A stretch of 64,000 nucleotides of DNA from Methylotenera sp. (GTDB lineage: Bacteria > Pseudomonadota > Gammaproteobacteria > Burkholderiales > Methylophilaceae). The stretch lies in NCBI RefSeq assembly GCF_030653755.1, contig NZ_JAURYU010000045.1:62001-126000 (forward strand). Reading direction: 5' to 3'. The position numbers and the translations under genes were made by a program. Shown here in pieces: positions 21,354-29,106 of the stretch (positions are counted from its first letter, which is position 1; each line of letters opens with the position of its first letter). Under the pieces are notes generated by a model, which had not been told where the DNA came from, made no database searches, and worked only from the letters and a program-made list of their open reading frames with translations.

Positions 21354-22346
21354 TTATACGCCTTCTGGCTTTTGCTCACGACCTAACAAATCCATCACGG
21401 CATCCTGAGCACTTTTACCATGTGATAATGCTTGATTTACCTCACGAGTAATCGGCATATCAACGCCTAATGTTTCAGCGCGACGCATCACCTCGCGTGC
21501 GGTGTTCACGCCTTCTGCCACATGACCAAGCCCTTGCAAAATATCTGCTAAGCCTTTACCGCTGGCAAGCTGCAAACCCACTTCTCTATTTCTAGAGTAC
21601 TGACCAGTACAAGTCAGTATTAAATCGCCAACACCTGCCAAACCCATAAAAGTTTCCGCTTTAGCACCAAGTGCTAAGCCAAAACGCGTCATCTCAGTTA
21701 AACCACGAGTAATCATTGCAGCACGTGCATTATTACCAAAACCCATACCATCAGAAATACCAGCGGCAATCGCCATCACATTTTTAACCGCACCACCAAC
21801 TGACACACCAATCACATCAGTCGTATCGTACACACGTAAATTTGCCCCATGAATCAATAACGCAGCTTCTTTAGCAAAAGCCTCATCATTCGCAGCCAAG
21901 GTAACCGCGGTAGGTAAACCACGTACCAGTTCAGCAGCAAAACTAGGCCCAGATAAAGCGCCCCACTTTTGCTCACTGCTCAACTCTTCAAGCGCCACTT
22001 CATAGGGCAATTTAGCGGTTTGTGGCTCTAGGCCTTTATGGGCCCAGATAATAGGCAGCGTACACTCTAGTTGCTTAATGTCTTTTAAAATATTTCTAAA
22101 GCCAGCAGTCGGTACCACTGATAAAATCAAATCAGCACCATCAAGTGCTATTTGCAAATTATCCTCAATCTGCAACTGGTCATTAAATTTAAAATCACCT
22201 AAATACAAAGGGTTTGCTCGCGCTTTACGCATACCAGAAACATGACCAGCATTACGTGCCCACAGTGAAACCTGGTGACGTTGACTGATATTCATCGCCA
22301 GCGCCGTTCCCCATGCGCCAGCACCTAATACTGCAATTTTTGCCAT
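21354..22346 (-). CDS. gpsA: Glycerol-3-phosphate dehydrogenase [NAD(P)+]
   Basis: GpsA makes sn-glycerol 3-phosphate for phospholipid synthesis. In 330 residues the Rossmann motif VLGAGAWGTALA is at the N-terminus, and GLEPQTAKLPYEV, GPSFAAELVRGLPTAV, the catalytic lysine region GGAVKNVMAIAAGI and the NNARAAMITRGL segment follow. It is the last gene of the rhodanese-grxC-secB-SH3-gpsA operon; secB-gpsA linkage is conserved in E. coli too. Confidence 0.97.
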   Translation of the reverse strand: MAKIAVLGAGAWGTALAMNISQRHQVSLWARNAGHVSGMRKARANPLYLGDFKFNDQLQIEDNLQIALDGADLILSVVPTAGFRNILKDIKQLECTLPIIWAHKGLEPQTAKLPYEVALEELSSEQKWGALSGPSFAAELVRGLPTAVTLAANDEAFAKEAALLIHGANLRVYDTTDVIGVSVGGAVKNVMAIAAGISDGMGFGNNARAAMITRGLTEMTRFGLALGAKAETFMGLAGVGDLILTCTGQYSRNREVGLQLASGKGLADILQGLGHVAEGVNTAREVMRRAETLGVDMPITREVNQALSHGKSAQDAVMDLLGREQKPEGV

Positions 22347-22362
22347 TTAATCAAAACCCTAG

Positions 22363-22815
22363 TTAATCAAAACCCCAAGTAGATGAAACTAAAACATATC
22401 CAGTAACACCATCTCGATGCTTTACCCTCAGCCATCCGTTATTAGAGTTAGCCTCTACCAACTCCAGCACAACATCTTTTTCTAATGTTGCAACGACATC
22501 GGCACCAACATCTGGATGAGCTCTCATTTCGGTCAGACTTTTAGTGACCAGTACCGAACGCTTAACAGACAAATGTTTAGCTTCTACCCAATTCATACTC
22601 CCCTGTGCATCACGAACCTTTAGCCAATCGCCAAGGTTTACCACAACTTCTACAGGATAAAGATGGCTGAGCAATAATACTTTTTTTGCTGAGCTTGATG
22701 GCGCATCATACAAGATGGCTTTGGAGACGGCGACAGACCTAAAATCTAATGCAGATGCCGTGATTGGCATCCACATCAGTGCGAAAATTAAAGCAACTTT
22801 CGAAAGTCGAGACAT
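22363..22815 (-). CDS. Periplasmic SH3-domain protein
   Basis: A 150-residue exported protein with a signal peptide (about 1-22, cleaved after ASA) and two tandem bacterial SH3-like domains. The first is at about 25-85 (LYDAPSSSAKKVLLLS...WLKVRD) and the second at about 88-148 (MRAHPDVGADVV...GWLRVKHRDGVTGYV). Such domains often bind the cell wall, but no catalytic module is present and the exact role is unknown. It is inserted between secB and gpsA with 5- and 16-nt gaps, so it is co-transcribed. Confidence 0.85.
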   Translation of the reverse strand: MSRLSKVALIFALMWMPITASALDFRSVAVSKAILYDAPSSSAKKVLLLSHLYPVEVVVNLGDWLKVRDAQGSMNWVEAKHLSVKRSVLVTKSLTEMRAHPDVGADVVATLEKDVVLELVEANSNNGWLRVKHRDGVTGYVLVSSTWGFD

Positions 22816-22820
22816 TACAC

Positions 22821-23300
22821 TTATTGCACAGAACCTGCTTGTTCAGCTTCTTGTTGCTTTTGTTGTGCAAACAAAGCTTCAAAGTTAATTGGGTTCAACA
22901 ATACAGGTTGGAAACCAGCACGTACCACTAAATCAGAAACACTTTCGCGTAGGTACGGGAACAGAATATTAGGGCAAGTGATGCCAACAATCATTTCCAT
23001 ATTTTCTGCAGGCACGTTACGAATTTGGAAAATACCCGCTTGTGTTACTTCTACCAAAAATACTGTTTTATCAGCAATTTTAGAGGTAACAGTCACTTTA
23101 ATTGCCACTTCAAATACGTTTTCTTCAACTTGCTGCGCTAGGTTACTTAGCTCAATGCTTACCTGAGGTTGCGTACGATCTGTAAAAATTTGTGGTGCAT
23201 GAGGGATTTCTAATGAAACATCTTTCACATAAATTTTTTCAATACTGAAACCAGGTTGTTGCGCTTGCTCTTGTGCTACGTTATTTTCTTCTTGTGCCAT
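22821..23300 (-). CDS. secB: Protein-export chaperone SecB
   Basis: SecB is the cytosolic tetrameric chaperone that delivers unfolded precursors to SecA. The 159-residue protein shows IEKIYVKDVSLEIPHAPQIF and the characteristic CPNILFPYLRESVSDLVVRAGFQPV (shown in part) with the C-terminal Gln/Glu-rich tail. It is preceded by grxC after a 163-bp gap that holds an 8-bp stem-loop, and is followed closely by the SH3 gene. Confidence 0.97.
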   Translation of the reverse strand: MAQEENNVAQEQAQQPGFSIEKIYVKDVSLEIPHAPQIFTDRTQPQVSIELSNLAQQVEENVFEVAIKVTVTSKIADKTVFLVEVTQAGIFQIRNVPAENMEMIVGITCPNILFPYLRESVSDLVVRAGFQPVLLNPINFEALFAQQKQQEAEQAGSVQ

Positions 23301-23394
23301 AATTTTCTACTTAAAAAATATTAATTAAAATGGGTACTCCGTGACAGAGTGATTTGATACTTATGAAGCTTATTAGAACTTAAGCGCCTATTTT

Positions 23395-23420
23395 AGCAGA
23401 GTTTAATTTCCGACTCTGCT
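23395..23420. repeat. Stem-loop between grxC and secB
   Basis: AGCAGAGT (23395-23402) is the exact reverse complement of ACTCTGCT (23413-23420), with a 10-nt loop. Neither strand has an adjacent T-run, so it is not a standard terminator. It could modulate transcription or mRNA stability between grxC and secB. Confidence 0.4.
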
Positions 23421-23463
23421 GTAAATCATAGTGAATATACCCTTAACCATCAAAAACGAGTAC

Positions 23464-23718
23464 TTAAGCCAACAATGGATCCAGCCCGCCAGCTAAATCT
23501 AAAGCCCGCAAATCATCAAAACCACCAATGTGGCGATCATCAATATAAATTTGTGGCACCGTACGACGCCCCGTCTTTTGCATCATTTCATCGCGTCTTT
23601 CTGGCTGCAGATCAATACGGATTTTGTTAATCTCTTTCACACCTTTGCTAGTTAACAAGCGCTCTGCATTGATGCAATAAGGGCAAACCGCTGAGGTGTA
23701 CATCAAAATATTAGCCAT
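23464..23718 (-). CDS. grxC: Glutaredoxin 3
   Basis: A classic 84-residue dithiol glutaredoxin with the active site CPYC (residues 13-16, in TSAVCPYCINAE) and the cis-proline segment TVPQIYIDDRHIGGFDDL. It reduces protein and small disulfides using glutathione. The gene is 4 nt from the upstream rhodanese gene and precedes secB, the same order as yibN-grxC-secB in E. coli. Confidence 0.96.
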   Translation of the reverse strand: MANILMYTSAVCPYCINAERLLTSKGVKEINKIRIDLQPERRDEMMQKTGRRTVPQIYIDDRHIGGFDDLRALDLAGGLDPLLA

Positions 23719-23722
23719 ACGA

Positions 23723-24136
23723 TTACGCTTTCACGATGGGGAGTTTTGCTTCAACCCATGCATTAAGACCACCTTTAAGATTATGCACTTGCTTAAACTC
23801 AGCCTTACGTAAAATATCGCACGCTTTTGCTGAGCGCGCACCACGCTGACAATTAACTAACACTGGCTTATCTTTATATTTAGCCAATTCATTCAAACGA
23901 CTAGCCAATTGATCTAGGGGGATATGTTTTGCATCAACAATGTGCCCATTTGCAAACTCGACATCATCACGCACGTCAATCACCAATGCATGGTTGCGGT
24001 TAATAAGCGTGACCGCTTCGGTCGTACCTAAGTTAGGCACACCACCCGCGCCTCTTCCAAAACTAGGCAACAACAACATGATGCCAGAGCCAAAGGCCAA
24101 GCCAATTAATAAGGCATTATCTTTTATAAATTCCAC
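23723..24136 (-). CDS. Membrane-anchored rhodanese-like protein (YibN-like)
   Basis: The 137-residue protein has one N-terminal membrane segment (about 7-25). A single rhodanese domain follows, with VIDVRDDVEFANGHI and the active-site loop VNCQRGARSA, which holds the candidate catalytic cysteine. Rhodanese domains transfer sulfur or sense redox state; the substrate here is unknown. It is the first gene of the grxC-secB-gpsA operon and is divergent from gpmI. Confidence 0.9.
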   Translation of the reverse strand: MEFIKDNALLIGLAFGSGIMLLLPSFGRGAGGVPNLGTTEAVTLINRNHALVIDVRDDVEFANGHIVDAKHIPLDQLASRLNELAKYKDKPVLVNCQRGARSAKACDILRKAEFKQVHNLKGGLNAWVEAKLPIVKA

Positions 24137-24288
24137 TGATTACCTTTCAAAGTTTTACGCATTTAATTGTAAGAACTGATATAGCGCTTAGCTAGTACAC
24201 CTTACATATTTATAATCAGATTTTACGTGTAAATGCGCTAAAATGCTCGTATTGATATCACAATTTATGCAAAAGATTGAGGCGAAAT

Positions 24289-25845
24289 ATGTCCCCTAAT
24301 AAAAATATCACACCAGTTTGTCTATTGATTCTAGATGGTTTCGGTTATCGTGAAGAAATCACCGATAACGCTATTGCACAAGCGAACAAACCAAACTGGG
24401 ATGCGCTGTGGAAAAACTTCCCACACACATTAATTAACGCCTCTGAACACTATGTAGGATTACCTGATGGGCAAATGGGAAACTCAGAAGTTGGTCATTT
24501 GAATATTGGTGCTGGACGCATTGTGTTTCAAGACTATGAGCGCATTAACAATAGCATTACAACGGGCGAGCTTTTTGAACACCCTGTGTTAGCACCCGCT
24601 TTGGTAAACATCAAGAACAATGATAAAGCGCTACATATTTTTGGTTTGCTTTCAGATGGAGGCGTACACAGCCATCAAGACCACATTCATGCCATGATTA
24701 AAATGGCTGGGATTCACGGCGTGAATAAAGTGTACATACATGCATTCTTAGATGGCCGAGATACGCCCCCAATCAGTGCCGCACCTTATATTGATGCATT
24801 GGAGCAGCAATGCAAAAGCGTCGGAGTTGGTAAGATTGCATCAATCAGTGGACGTTTTTATGGCATGGACAGAGACAAACGCTGGCCACGTGTAGAAGCT
24901 GCATACAAGTTATTTACAGAGGGCATTGGTGAATTTACGGCCGAAACTGCCCTAGCAGGTTTACAAGATGCATACGCACGCGGAGAAAATGATGAGTTTG
25001 TGAAAACCACAGCGATTCATCAGGCCAATGAAGCACCAATCAAGATGGAAGACGGTGACTTGGCTGTGTTTATGAACTTCCGCTCAGACCGTGCACGTCA
25101 ATTAACACACGCCATACTTGCAGAAGAGTTTGATGGTTTTCACCGTCGCCATGTGCCAAAACTAGCAGGGTTCTTTACATTGACCATGTACGACAAAAAA
25201 GAAACCAAAGCGACCGTGATGTTTCCACCTCAGGAAGTGAAGAATACGCTCGGTGAATACATATCAGCACAAGGACTCACCCAACTTAGAATTGCAGAAA
25301 CTGAGAAATACCCACACGTCACCTTTTTCTTTAATGGGGGTGAAGAAAAGGTGTTTGCTGGTGAAGATAGAATTCTCGTACCATCTCCCAAAGTTGAAAC
25401 TTACGACCTGCAACCAGAAATGAGTGCAAATGAAGTCACTGAAAAATTAGAAGAAGCGATTTTAAGCAAAAAATACAATACGATTATTTGCAACTATGCT
25501 AATTGCGACATGGTTGGTCACTCAGGTAACCTCAAGGCGGCTATTGCTGCTGTAGAGGCATTGGATATCTGTATCGGCCGTGTTGTAAACGCCATGCAGA
25601 GTATTGGCGGTGAAGTACTGATTACAGCAGACCATGGCAACGTGGAACAAATGTTTGACACTCAGAACCAACAACCACACACACAGCACACCACTAATCT
25701 AGTACCGCTCATTTACATTGGCAGAAAAGGCCAACTAAACGACAATGGCGCACTCTCTGACCTAGCGCCGACTATCCTCAATTTGATGGGTGTTGACCAA
25801 CCCCATGAAATGACCGGTAAAAACCTAGTTCAATTTAACGCTTAA
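24289..25845 (+). CDS. gpmI: 2,3-bisphosphoglycerate-independent phosphoglycerate mutase
   Basis: GpmI interconverts 3- and 2-phosphoglycerate with two Mn2+ ions. Key segments are the metal site LLILDGFGY, the phosphoserine in GNSEVGHLNIGAGR, FLDGRDTPP, and the second metal site ITADHGNVEQM. The ORF track begins at a TTG four codons earlier; ATG 24289 has a GAGGCGA Shine-Dalgarno at the right distance and gives 518 residues. A TATAAT at 24211-24216 is the best promoter candidate, with only a weak -35. envC follows 19 nt downstream, a linkage also seen in E. coli. Confidence 0.96.
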   Translation: MSPNKNITPVCLLILDGFGYREEITDNAIAQANKPNWDALWKNFPHTLINASEHYVGLPDGQMGNSEVGHLNIGAGRIVFQDYERINNSITTGELFEHPVLAPALVNIKNNDKALHIFGLLSDGGVHSHQDHIHAMIKMAGIHGVNKVYIHAFLDGRDTPPISAAPYIDALEQQCKSVGVGKIASISGRFYGMDRDKRWPRVEAAYKLFTEGIGEFTAETALAGLQDAYARGENDEFVKTTAIHQANEAPIKMEDGDLAVFMNFRSDRARQLTHAILAEEFDGFHRRHVPKLAGFFTLTMYDKKETKATVMFPPQEVKNTLGEYISAQGLTQLRIAETEKYPHVTFFFNGGEEKVFAGEDRILVPSPKVETYDLQPEMSANEVTEKLEEAILSKKYNTIICNYANCDMVGHSGNLKAAIAAVEALDICIGRVVNAMQSIGGEVLITADHGNVEQMFDTQNQQPHTQHTTNLVPLIYIGRKGQLNDNGALSDLAPTILNLMGVDQPHEMTGKNLVQFNA

Positions 25846-25864
25846 AGCTAAACACCTCAACACC

Positions 25865-27112
25865 ATGATGCGCCACCGTATTTTGCAAACGACATCAGTG
25901 CTGACACTGATGCTCTCGCTACTGCTTCACGCATCATGGTGTTTTGCCGAAAAAAAATCAGAACAACCCAAACAAGCACTAAGTGAATTACAGAAGCAAT
26001 TAAAAGCACTAAAAAAAGAACTAGACCAAGCACAGGAAGAACACAAAGATGCTACGGACGCACTTAAAGAGAGTGAAGTTGCCATTAGCGGCGCAAATAA
26101 AAAACTGCATGAAATCAGCAAGCAACAGACTGATAATAAAAAAGAATTAGCCAAATTAGAAGCCGAATCAAAATCAACCAACCTTGCACTTAGCAAGCAA
26201 CAAAAACTATTAAGCGGGCAGCTTTATCAGCAATACATCCATGGCCAAGAAAGTTATGTACAAATGATTCTGCAAAGCCAGCGCCCAAGTGAAGTCGCTC
26301 GCGATTTGCATTATTACTCCTACGTCGCAAAAGCACGCGCAGACTTCATCAGCAAAATGCAAATGAACTTAAATAAAATTACAAAACTTAACGAGCTAAC
26401 TACATCTAAGCTGCAAGAAATCACAGCACTCAAACAAAAACAAATGGATGAAAAGCGCATACTTGAGCTTCAAAAGACAAAGAAATCTAAAGTTGTAAAA
26501 TCACTTTCACAACAGATTGCTGAACAACGTGGGCAAATTAAAAAACTGAGTCGTGACGAAAAGAGACTATCTGAGCTGGTAAGTCGCCTAGCCAAGATTA
26601 TTCCAAAAAAGAAAAAAGTAGCGAAACCATCACCACAAACTATTCAAACAACACCCCAGGCTAAAGTTGCGATTAGTAATGAAAAGTTACCGAGTGATCA
26701 TTTTACTGGTGCCAACTTCTCCGCCTTAAAAGGCAAGCTTCGCTTGCCTGTTCGCGGGGAGGTCAGTAACCGCTTTGGTTCCATAAGGCAGGATAGCGGC
26801 ATCTCATGGAAAGGCTTATTCATAAAAGCCAACGAAGGGGCAGAAGTAAAAGCAGTAGCATCTGGTCGTGTCGTATTTGCCGACTGGTTGAGGGGCTTTG
26901 GCAACCTGATTATTCTTGACCATGGCGATGGATACATGAGCCTATATGGAAATAATCAGTCCGTTTTAAGGCAAGAAGGCGAGATGGTCAAAGGCGGAGA
27001 CACGATTGCCTCAGTTGGCAACACTGGCGGCAATGAATCTAACGGGCTTTATTACGAGCTCAGAAACCAAAGCCGACCATTTGACCCAATGGCATGGAGT
27101 AGCTTGAATTAA
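25865..27112 (+). CDS. envC: EnvC-like murein hydrolase activator
   Basis: EnvC recruits and activates the cell-division amidases in the periplasm. The 415-residue protein has a signal peptide (about 1-28), long coiled coils rich in Lys/Glu/Gln (about 35-260), and a C-terminal LytM/M23 domain (about 290-415). The LytM zinc ligands look degenerate: the usual HxxxD and HxH positions read SWKGLFIKANEG and YYELRNQ. That points to a non-enzymatic activator rather than an endopeptidase. It is cotranscribed with gpmI, and a strong intrinsic terminator lies 85 bp downstream. The ctpA protease gene that often follows is absent. Confidence 0.93.
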   Translation: MMRHRILQTTSVLTLMLSLLLHASWCFAEKKSEQPKQALSELQKQLKALKKELDQAQEEHKDATDALKESEVAISGANKKLHEISKQQTDNKKELAKLEAESKSTNLALSKQQKLLSGQLYQQYIHGQESYVQMILQSQRPSEVARDLHYYSYVAKARADFISKMQMNLNKITKLNELTTSKLQEITALKQKQMDEKRILELQKTKKSKVVKSLSQQIAEQRGQIKKLSRDEKRLSELVSRLAKIIPKKKKVAKPSPQTIQTTPQAKVAISNEKLPSDHFTGANFSALKGKLRLPVRGEVSNRFGSIRQDSGISWKGLFIKANEGAEVKAVASGRVVFADWLRGFGNLIILDHGDGYMSLYGNNQSVLRQEGEMVKGGDTIASVGNTGGNESNGLYYELRNQSRPFDPMAWSSLN

Positions 27113-27196
27113 TCAGACTAAAGTAGTTTGTGAAAATAAAGCCACTTTATGAACACTCATAGTTGACTCCTAATCACGGCTGAATCACCAGGCCCA

Positions 27197-27230
27197 ATAA
27201 AAAAGCACGCAGATAGCGTGCTTTTTTATT
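27197..27230. terminator. Bidirectional intrinsic terminator after envC
   Basis: AATAAAAAAGCACGC and GCGTGCTTTTTTATT form a near-perfect stem with a 5-nt loop and T/A runs on both sides. It can stop gpmI-envC transcripts rightwards and the small lipoprotein gene leftwards. Confidence 0.9.
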
Positions 27231-27233
27231 GAT

Positions 27234-27260
27234 AATATCAGCGGTGTACCCGCTGATATT
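27234..27260. repeat. Second stem-loop next to the terminator
   Basis: AATATCAGCGG (27234-27244) pairs perfectly with CCGCTGATATT (27250-27260) around a 5-nt loop. It lies just after the stop of the leftward lipoprotein gene and only 4 bp from the terminator above, making a tandem hairpin. No T-run adjoins it, so its role may be 3'-end protection. Confidence 0.6.
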
Positions 27261-27267
27261 AATGGGG

Positions 27268-27552
27268 TTATTGCGGTTCTGAATCTGCAAAGCTTGCAAC
27301 TTCACCAGCTGACGCCGTAGCTGCCGCTTCTGTTTCAGCAGCAATTTGTGCTGGGTCTAAAGTAATGCCAGGAACGCGTTCATCCGCAGATGGCTCATAT
27401 CCGCCAGATACTGGCGCTACTGGTGCTGGCGCTTCTACTGATTCTGCAACAGGTGCTTCCTCAACTGGCGCAGCTTCCTCTTTCTCGCCACAACCTACTA
27501 CCAACAAACTTGTCATTCCCAATACCAATAATGAGCGCAATAGCATAGACAT
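27268..27552 (-). CDS. Small Ala/Pro/Glu-rich lipoprotein, function unknown
   Basis: The 94-residue precursor starts MSMLLRSLLVLGM and has a lipoprotein signal with lipobox LVVGCG (Cys about 21). The mature part is low complexity and acidic (repeats of APVEEAPVAES type), ending in a slightly more ordered PGITLDPAQIAAET segment. I do not recognise a family. The track start (27594) is 14 codons too early; ATG 27552 has a GGAG Shine-Dalgarno within AAAAGGAGATTTT. A -10-like TAGAAT with TTGCAG 16 bp away lies on this strand near 27640-27670. It stands alone, between terminators and yjbQ. Confidence 0.75.
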   Translation of the reverse strand: MSMLLRSLLVLGMTSLLVVGCGEKEEAAPVEEAPVAESVEAPAPVAPVSGGYEPSADERVPGITLDPAQIAAETEAAATASAGEVASFADSEPQ

Positions 27553-27783
27553 AAAATCTCCTTTTATATTTAGATAGTTTAAACAGATGCTCATTGTTTT
27601 ATATTCAATGATTTAAGCTGTTTTTTTTAAACCAGAGCTTATTCTAACGCATTCAAGATTCTCTGCAACCTTAATGCAAGATGTGCCTGCAATCAATAGT
27701 CATAAATCTCACATTTCTTACCGTAACTTAGCTTCAGCCACTTAAAAAGTTATCCATTAAGCACTTTTCAATGATAGAAACGA

Positions 27784-28203
27784 TTAATCACCGATTAAAT
27801 GAAAAATAACCCGTCGATGACTAGCCACATGTCGATGTTCATATAAGAAAATACCTTGCCACTGACCTAACGCAAGTTTACCTTCTAATAGCGGAATGGA
27901 TAAATGAGTTTGTGTAAGCGCAGAGCGAACATGGGCAGGCATGTCATCAGGCCCCTCAACTGTATGTATAAATAGAGGATCACCATCAGGTACCAACCGA
28001 TTAAAGAACGACTCCATATCCACCAATACATCGTGATCGTAATTCTCATTGATCAACAGACTCGCGGAGGTGTGTTGTATATAAAGCGTGACCATGCCTG
28101 TGCGTAATCCACTTGATTCCGCCCAATCAATGACTTGCGGCGTAATATCGTAAAGTTTACGTCCATGTGTGTGAATGTTAATTTGTCCTGTTTTTTGTTG
28201 CAT
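27784..28203 (-). CDS. YjbQ/UPF0047 family protein
   Basis: The 139-residue protein belongs to the YjbQ family, sometimes annotated secondary thiamine-phosphate synthase because a member shows weak activity of that type; the physiological role is not known. Typical segments are LYIQHTSASLLINENYD, GPDDMPAHVRSAL and the C-terminal GTWQGIFLYEHR-like stretch (here GQWQGIFLYEHRH). A GGAG Shine-Dalgarno precedes the ATG. It is flanked upstream by the G+C-rich structured element. Confidence 0.9.
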   Translation of the reverse strand: MQQKTGQINIHTHGRKLYDITPQVIDWAESSGLRTGMVTLYIQHTSASLLINENYDHDVLVDMESFFNRLVPDGDPLFIHTVEGPDDMPAHVRSALTQTHLSIPLLEGKLALGQWQGIFLYEHRHVASHRRVIFHLIGD

Positions 28204-28540
28204 TGACTACTCCAAACTCAACCATTAATTGCTTATGGAAACGCGAAATAAGTCGCCGAGCGAGATTAAAGTGCACCCGCAAGGGGCGTGCTCGTTAAGT
28301 GAAGCAGCTCGGCTTAACGCCAAAGGCGCACGGAACGCAGAAGCCAAGACAGTATGCGATATACAGCGAGGTTGCGACAACCTTTGGTTGCGGTGTAGGC
28401 TAACTCGCAAGGCGATGTTAAGTCACTGATAGTGGCGGCTAATCCAAAAAACCGCGCAACGCAACAATTTGCTCGCACAGGCACTTATTCCGCATTTCCT
28501 TAGCGTATATCTAAAAACTTAAGCAACACTCAATCCAAAC
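28204..28540. other. 337-bp gap containing a G+C-rich structured element
   Basis: No convincing protein gene is present: the two track ORFs here (28225-28410 minus, 28229-28429 plus) overlap antiparallel and lack recognisable domains. The centre (about 28240-28440) is visibly richer in G+C than the flanks and folds extensively (next entry). The rest (28417-28540) is plain AT-rich sequence leading to the stop of the downstream leftward lipoprotein gene. Confidence 0.6.
28252..28416 (+). ncRNA. Candidate structured RNA (165 nt), family unknown
   Basis: A long-range closing stem is formed by GTCGCC-GA-GCGAG (28252-28264) with CTCGC-AA-GGCGAT (28404-28416). Inside are CCC-GCAA-GGG (28276-28285, a GNRA tetraloop hairpin), CGTTAAG/CTTAACG (28293-28299 with 28313-28319), and GGTTG-CGA-CAACC-TTT-GGTTG (28370-28390), where the middle arm can pair with either neighbour. 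The G.U pair in the closing stem and the GNRA loop both favour the plus strand. I do not recognise it as RNase P, tmRNA, SRP or 6S RNA, and I see no clear promoter or terminator. A dispersed repeat element is the main alternative. Confidence 0.4.
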
Positions 28541-29104
28541 TTACCAACAACCCCATGGCGAGAAATATCCTGCTCCCATTCCAAAGCGCGGACCAAATCT
28601 AGACCCATATGCACCAAACCCATAAGGGCTAAAACCAAAACGCTGGTATCGACAAAATGGATCGTCGAAACGCTGACGATTAATCATCTGTTGCTTAAGC
28701 TTTGCTAACTCAGCACGTTTATCTTGCTCGCGTTTGTTGATTTCTTCTGCAAGCTTATTTCTTAAGGCAAGCTCACGACTGGTATGAATGTAATCCAGTA
28801 CTTTTTTATCTACACCACGGTTACTTAAATCTACACTTTGACTAGGCGTAAGCGCATAACTTGAATCTGTCTCTTTTATTTTTTGAATAATCTGCTCGTG
28901 GCTGAGCCCTTGTTTAGACAAAGTGACAATTTCATCCAAACTCAATACAGGGTGAGGCTGGGGCATCATTTTCTCTAAGGCCTCGGCAGAAACTCTATCA
29001 ATTTGAGGATGTGCGCCTGCTTGCCTACCATCGGTTGCGCAACCAGTAGCCAAACTCACAAGCATAAGCAATGCAAAATAAGTATGCTTTTTACTATTGA
29101 GCAT
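28541..29104 (-). CDS. Lipoprotein with Gly/Phe/Tyr-rich C-terminus, function unknown
   Basis: The 187-residue precursor has a lipoprotein signal (lipobox LATGCA, Cys about 22). A helical region of about 50-95 holds a repeated pattern resembling short helix-turn motifs (LSLDEIVTLSKQGLSHEQIIQKI, shortened, then SVDLSNRGVDKKVLDYI). A charged coiled coil covers about 108-142. The tail of about 45 residues is very rich in Gly, Phe, Tyr and Arg, ending SPWGCW. No enzymatic motif is visible. It lies 2 nt downstream of the lytic transglycosylase gene, so the two are co-transcribed and may share a cell-envelope role. Confidence 0.8.
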   Translation of the reverse strand: MLNSKKHTYFALLMLVSLATGCATDGRQAGAHPQIDRVSAEALEKMMPQPHPVLSLDEIVTLSKQGLSHEQIIQKIKETDSSYALTPSQSVDLSNRGVDKKVLDYIHTSRELALRNKLAEEINKREQDKRAELAKLKQQMINRQRFDDPFCRYQRFGFSPYGFGAYGSRFGPRFGMGAGYFSPWGCW

Positions 29105-29106
29105 GA

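Noticed and set aside
25865-27112. EnvC as an active M23 endopeptidase
   Set aside because: The metal-ligand positions of the LytM domain are not conserved, which matches EnvC-type activators.
28225-28429. Two antiparallel ORFs (61 and 66 aa)
   Set aside because: They overlap each other over the G+C-rich folded element; the secondary structure explains the region better than either protein.
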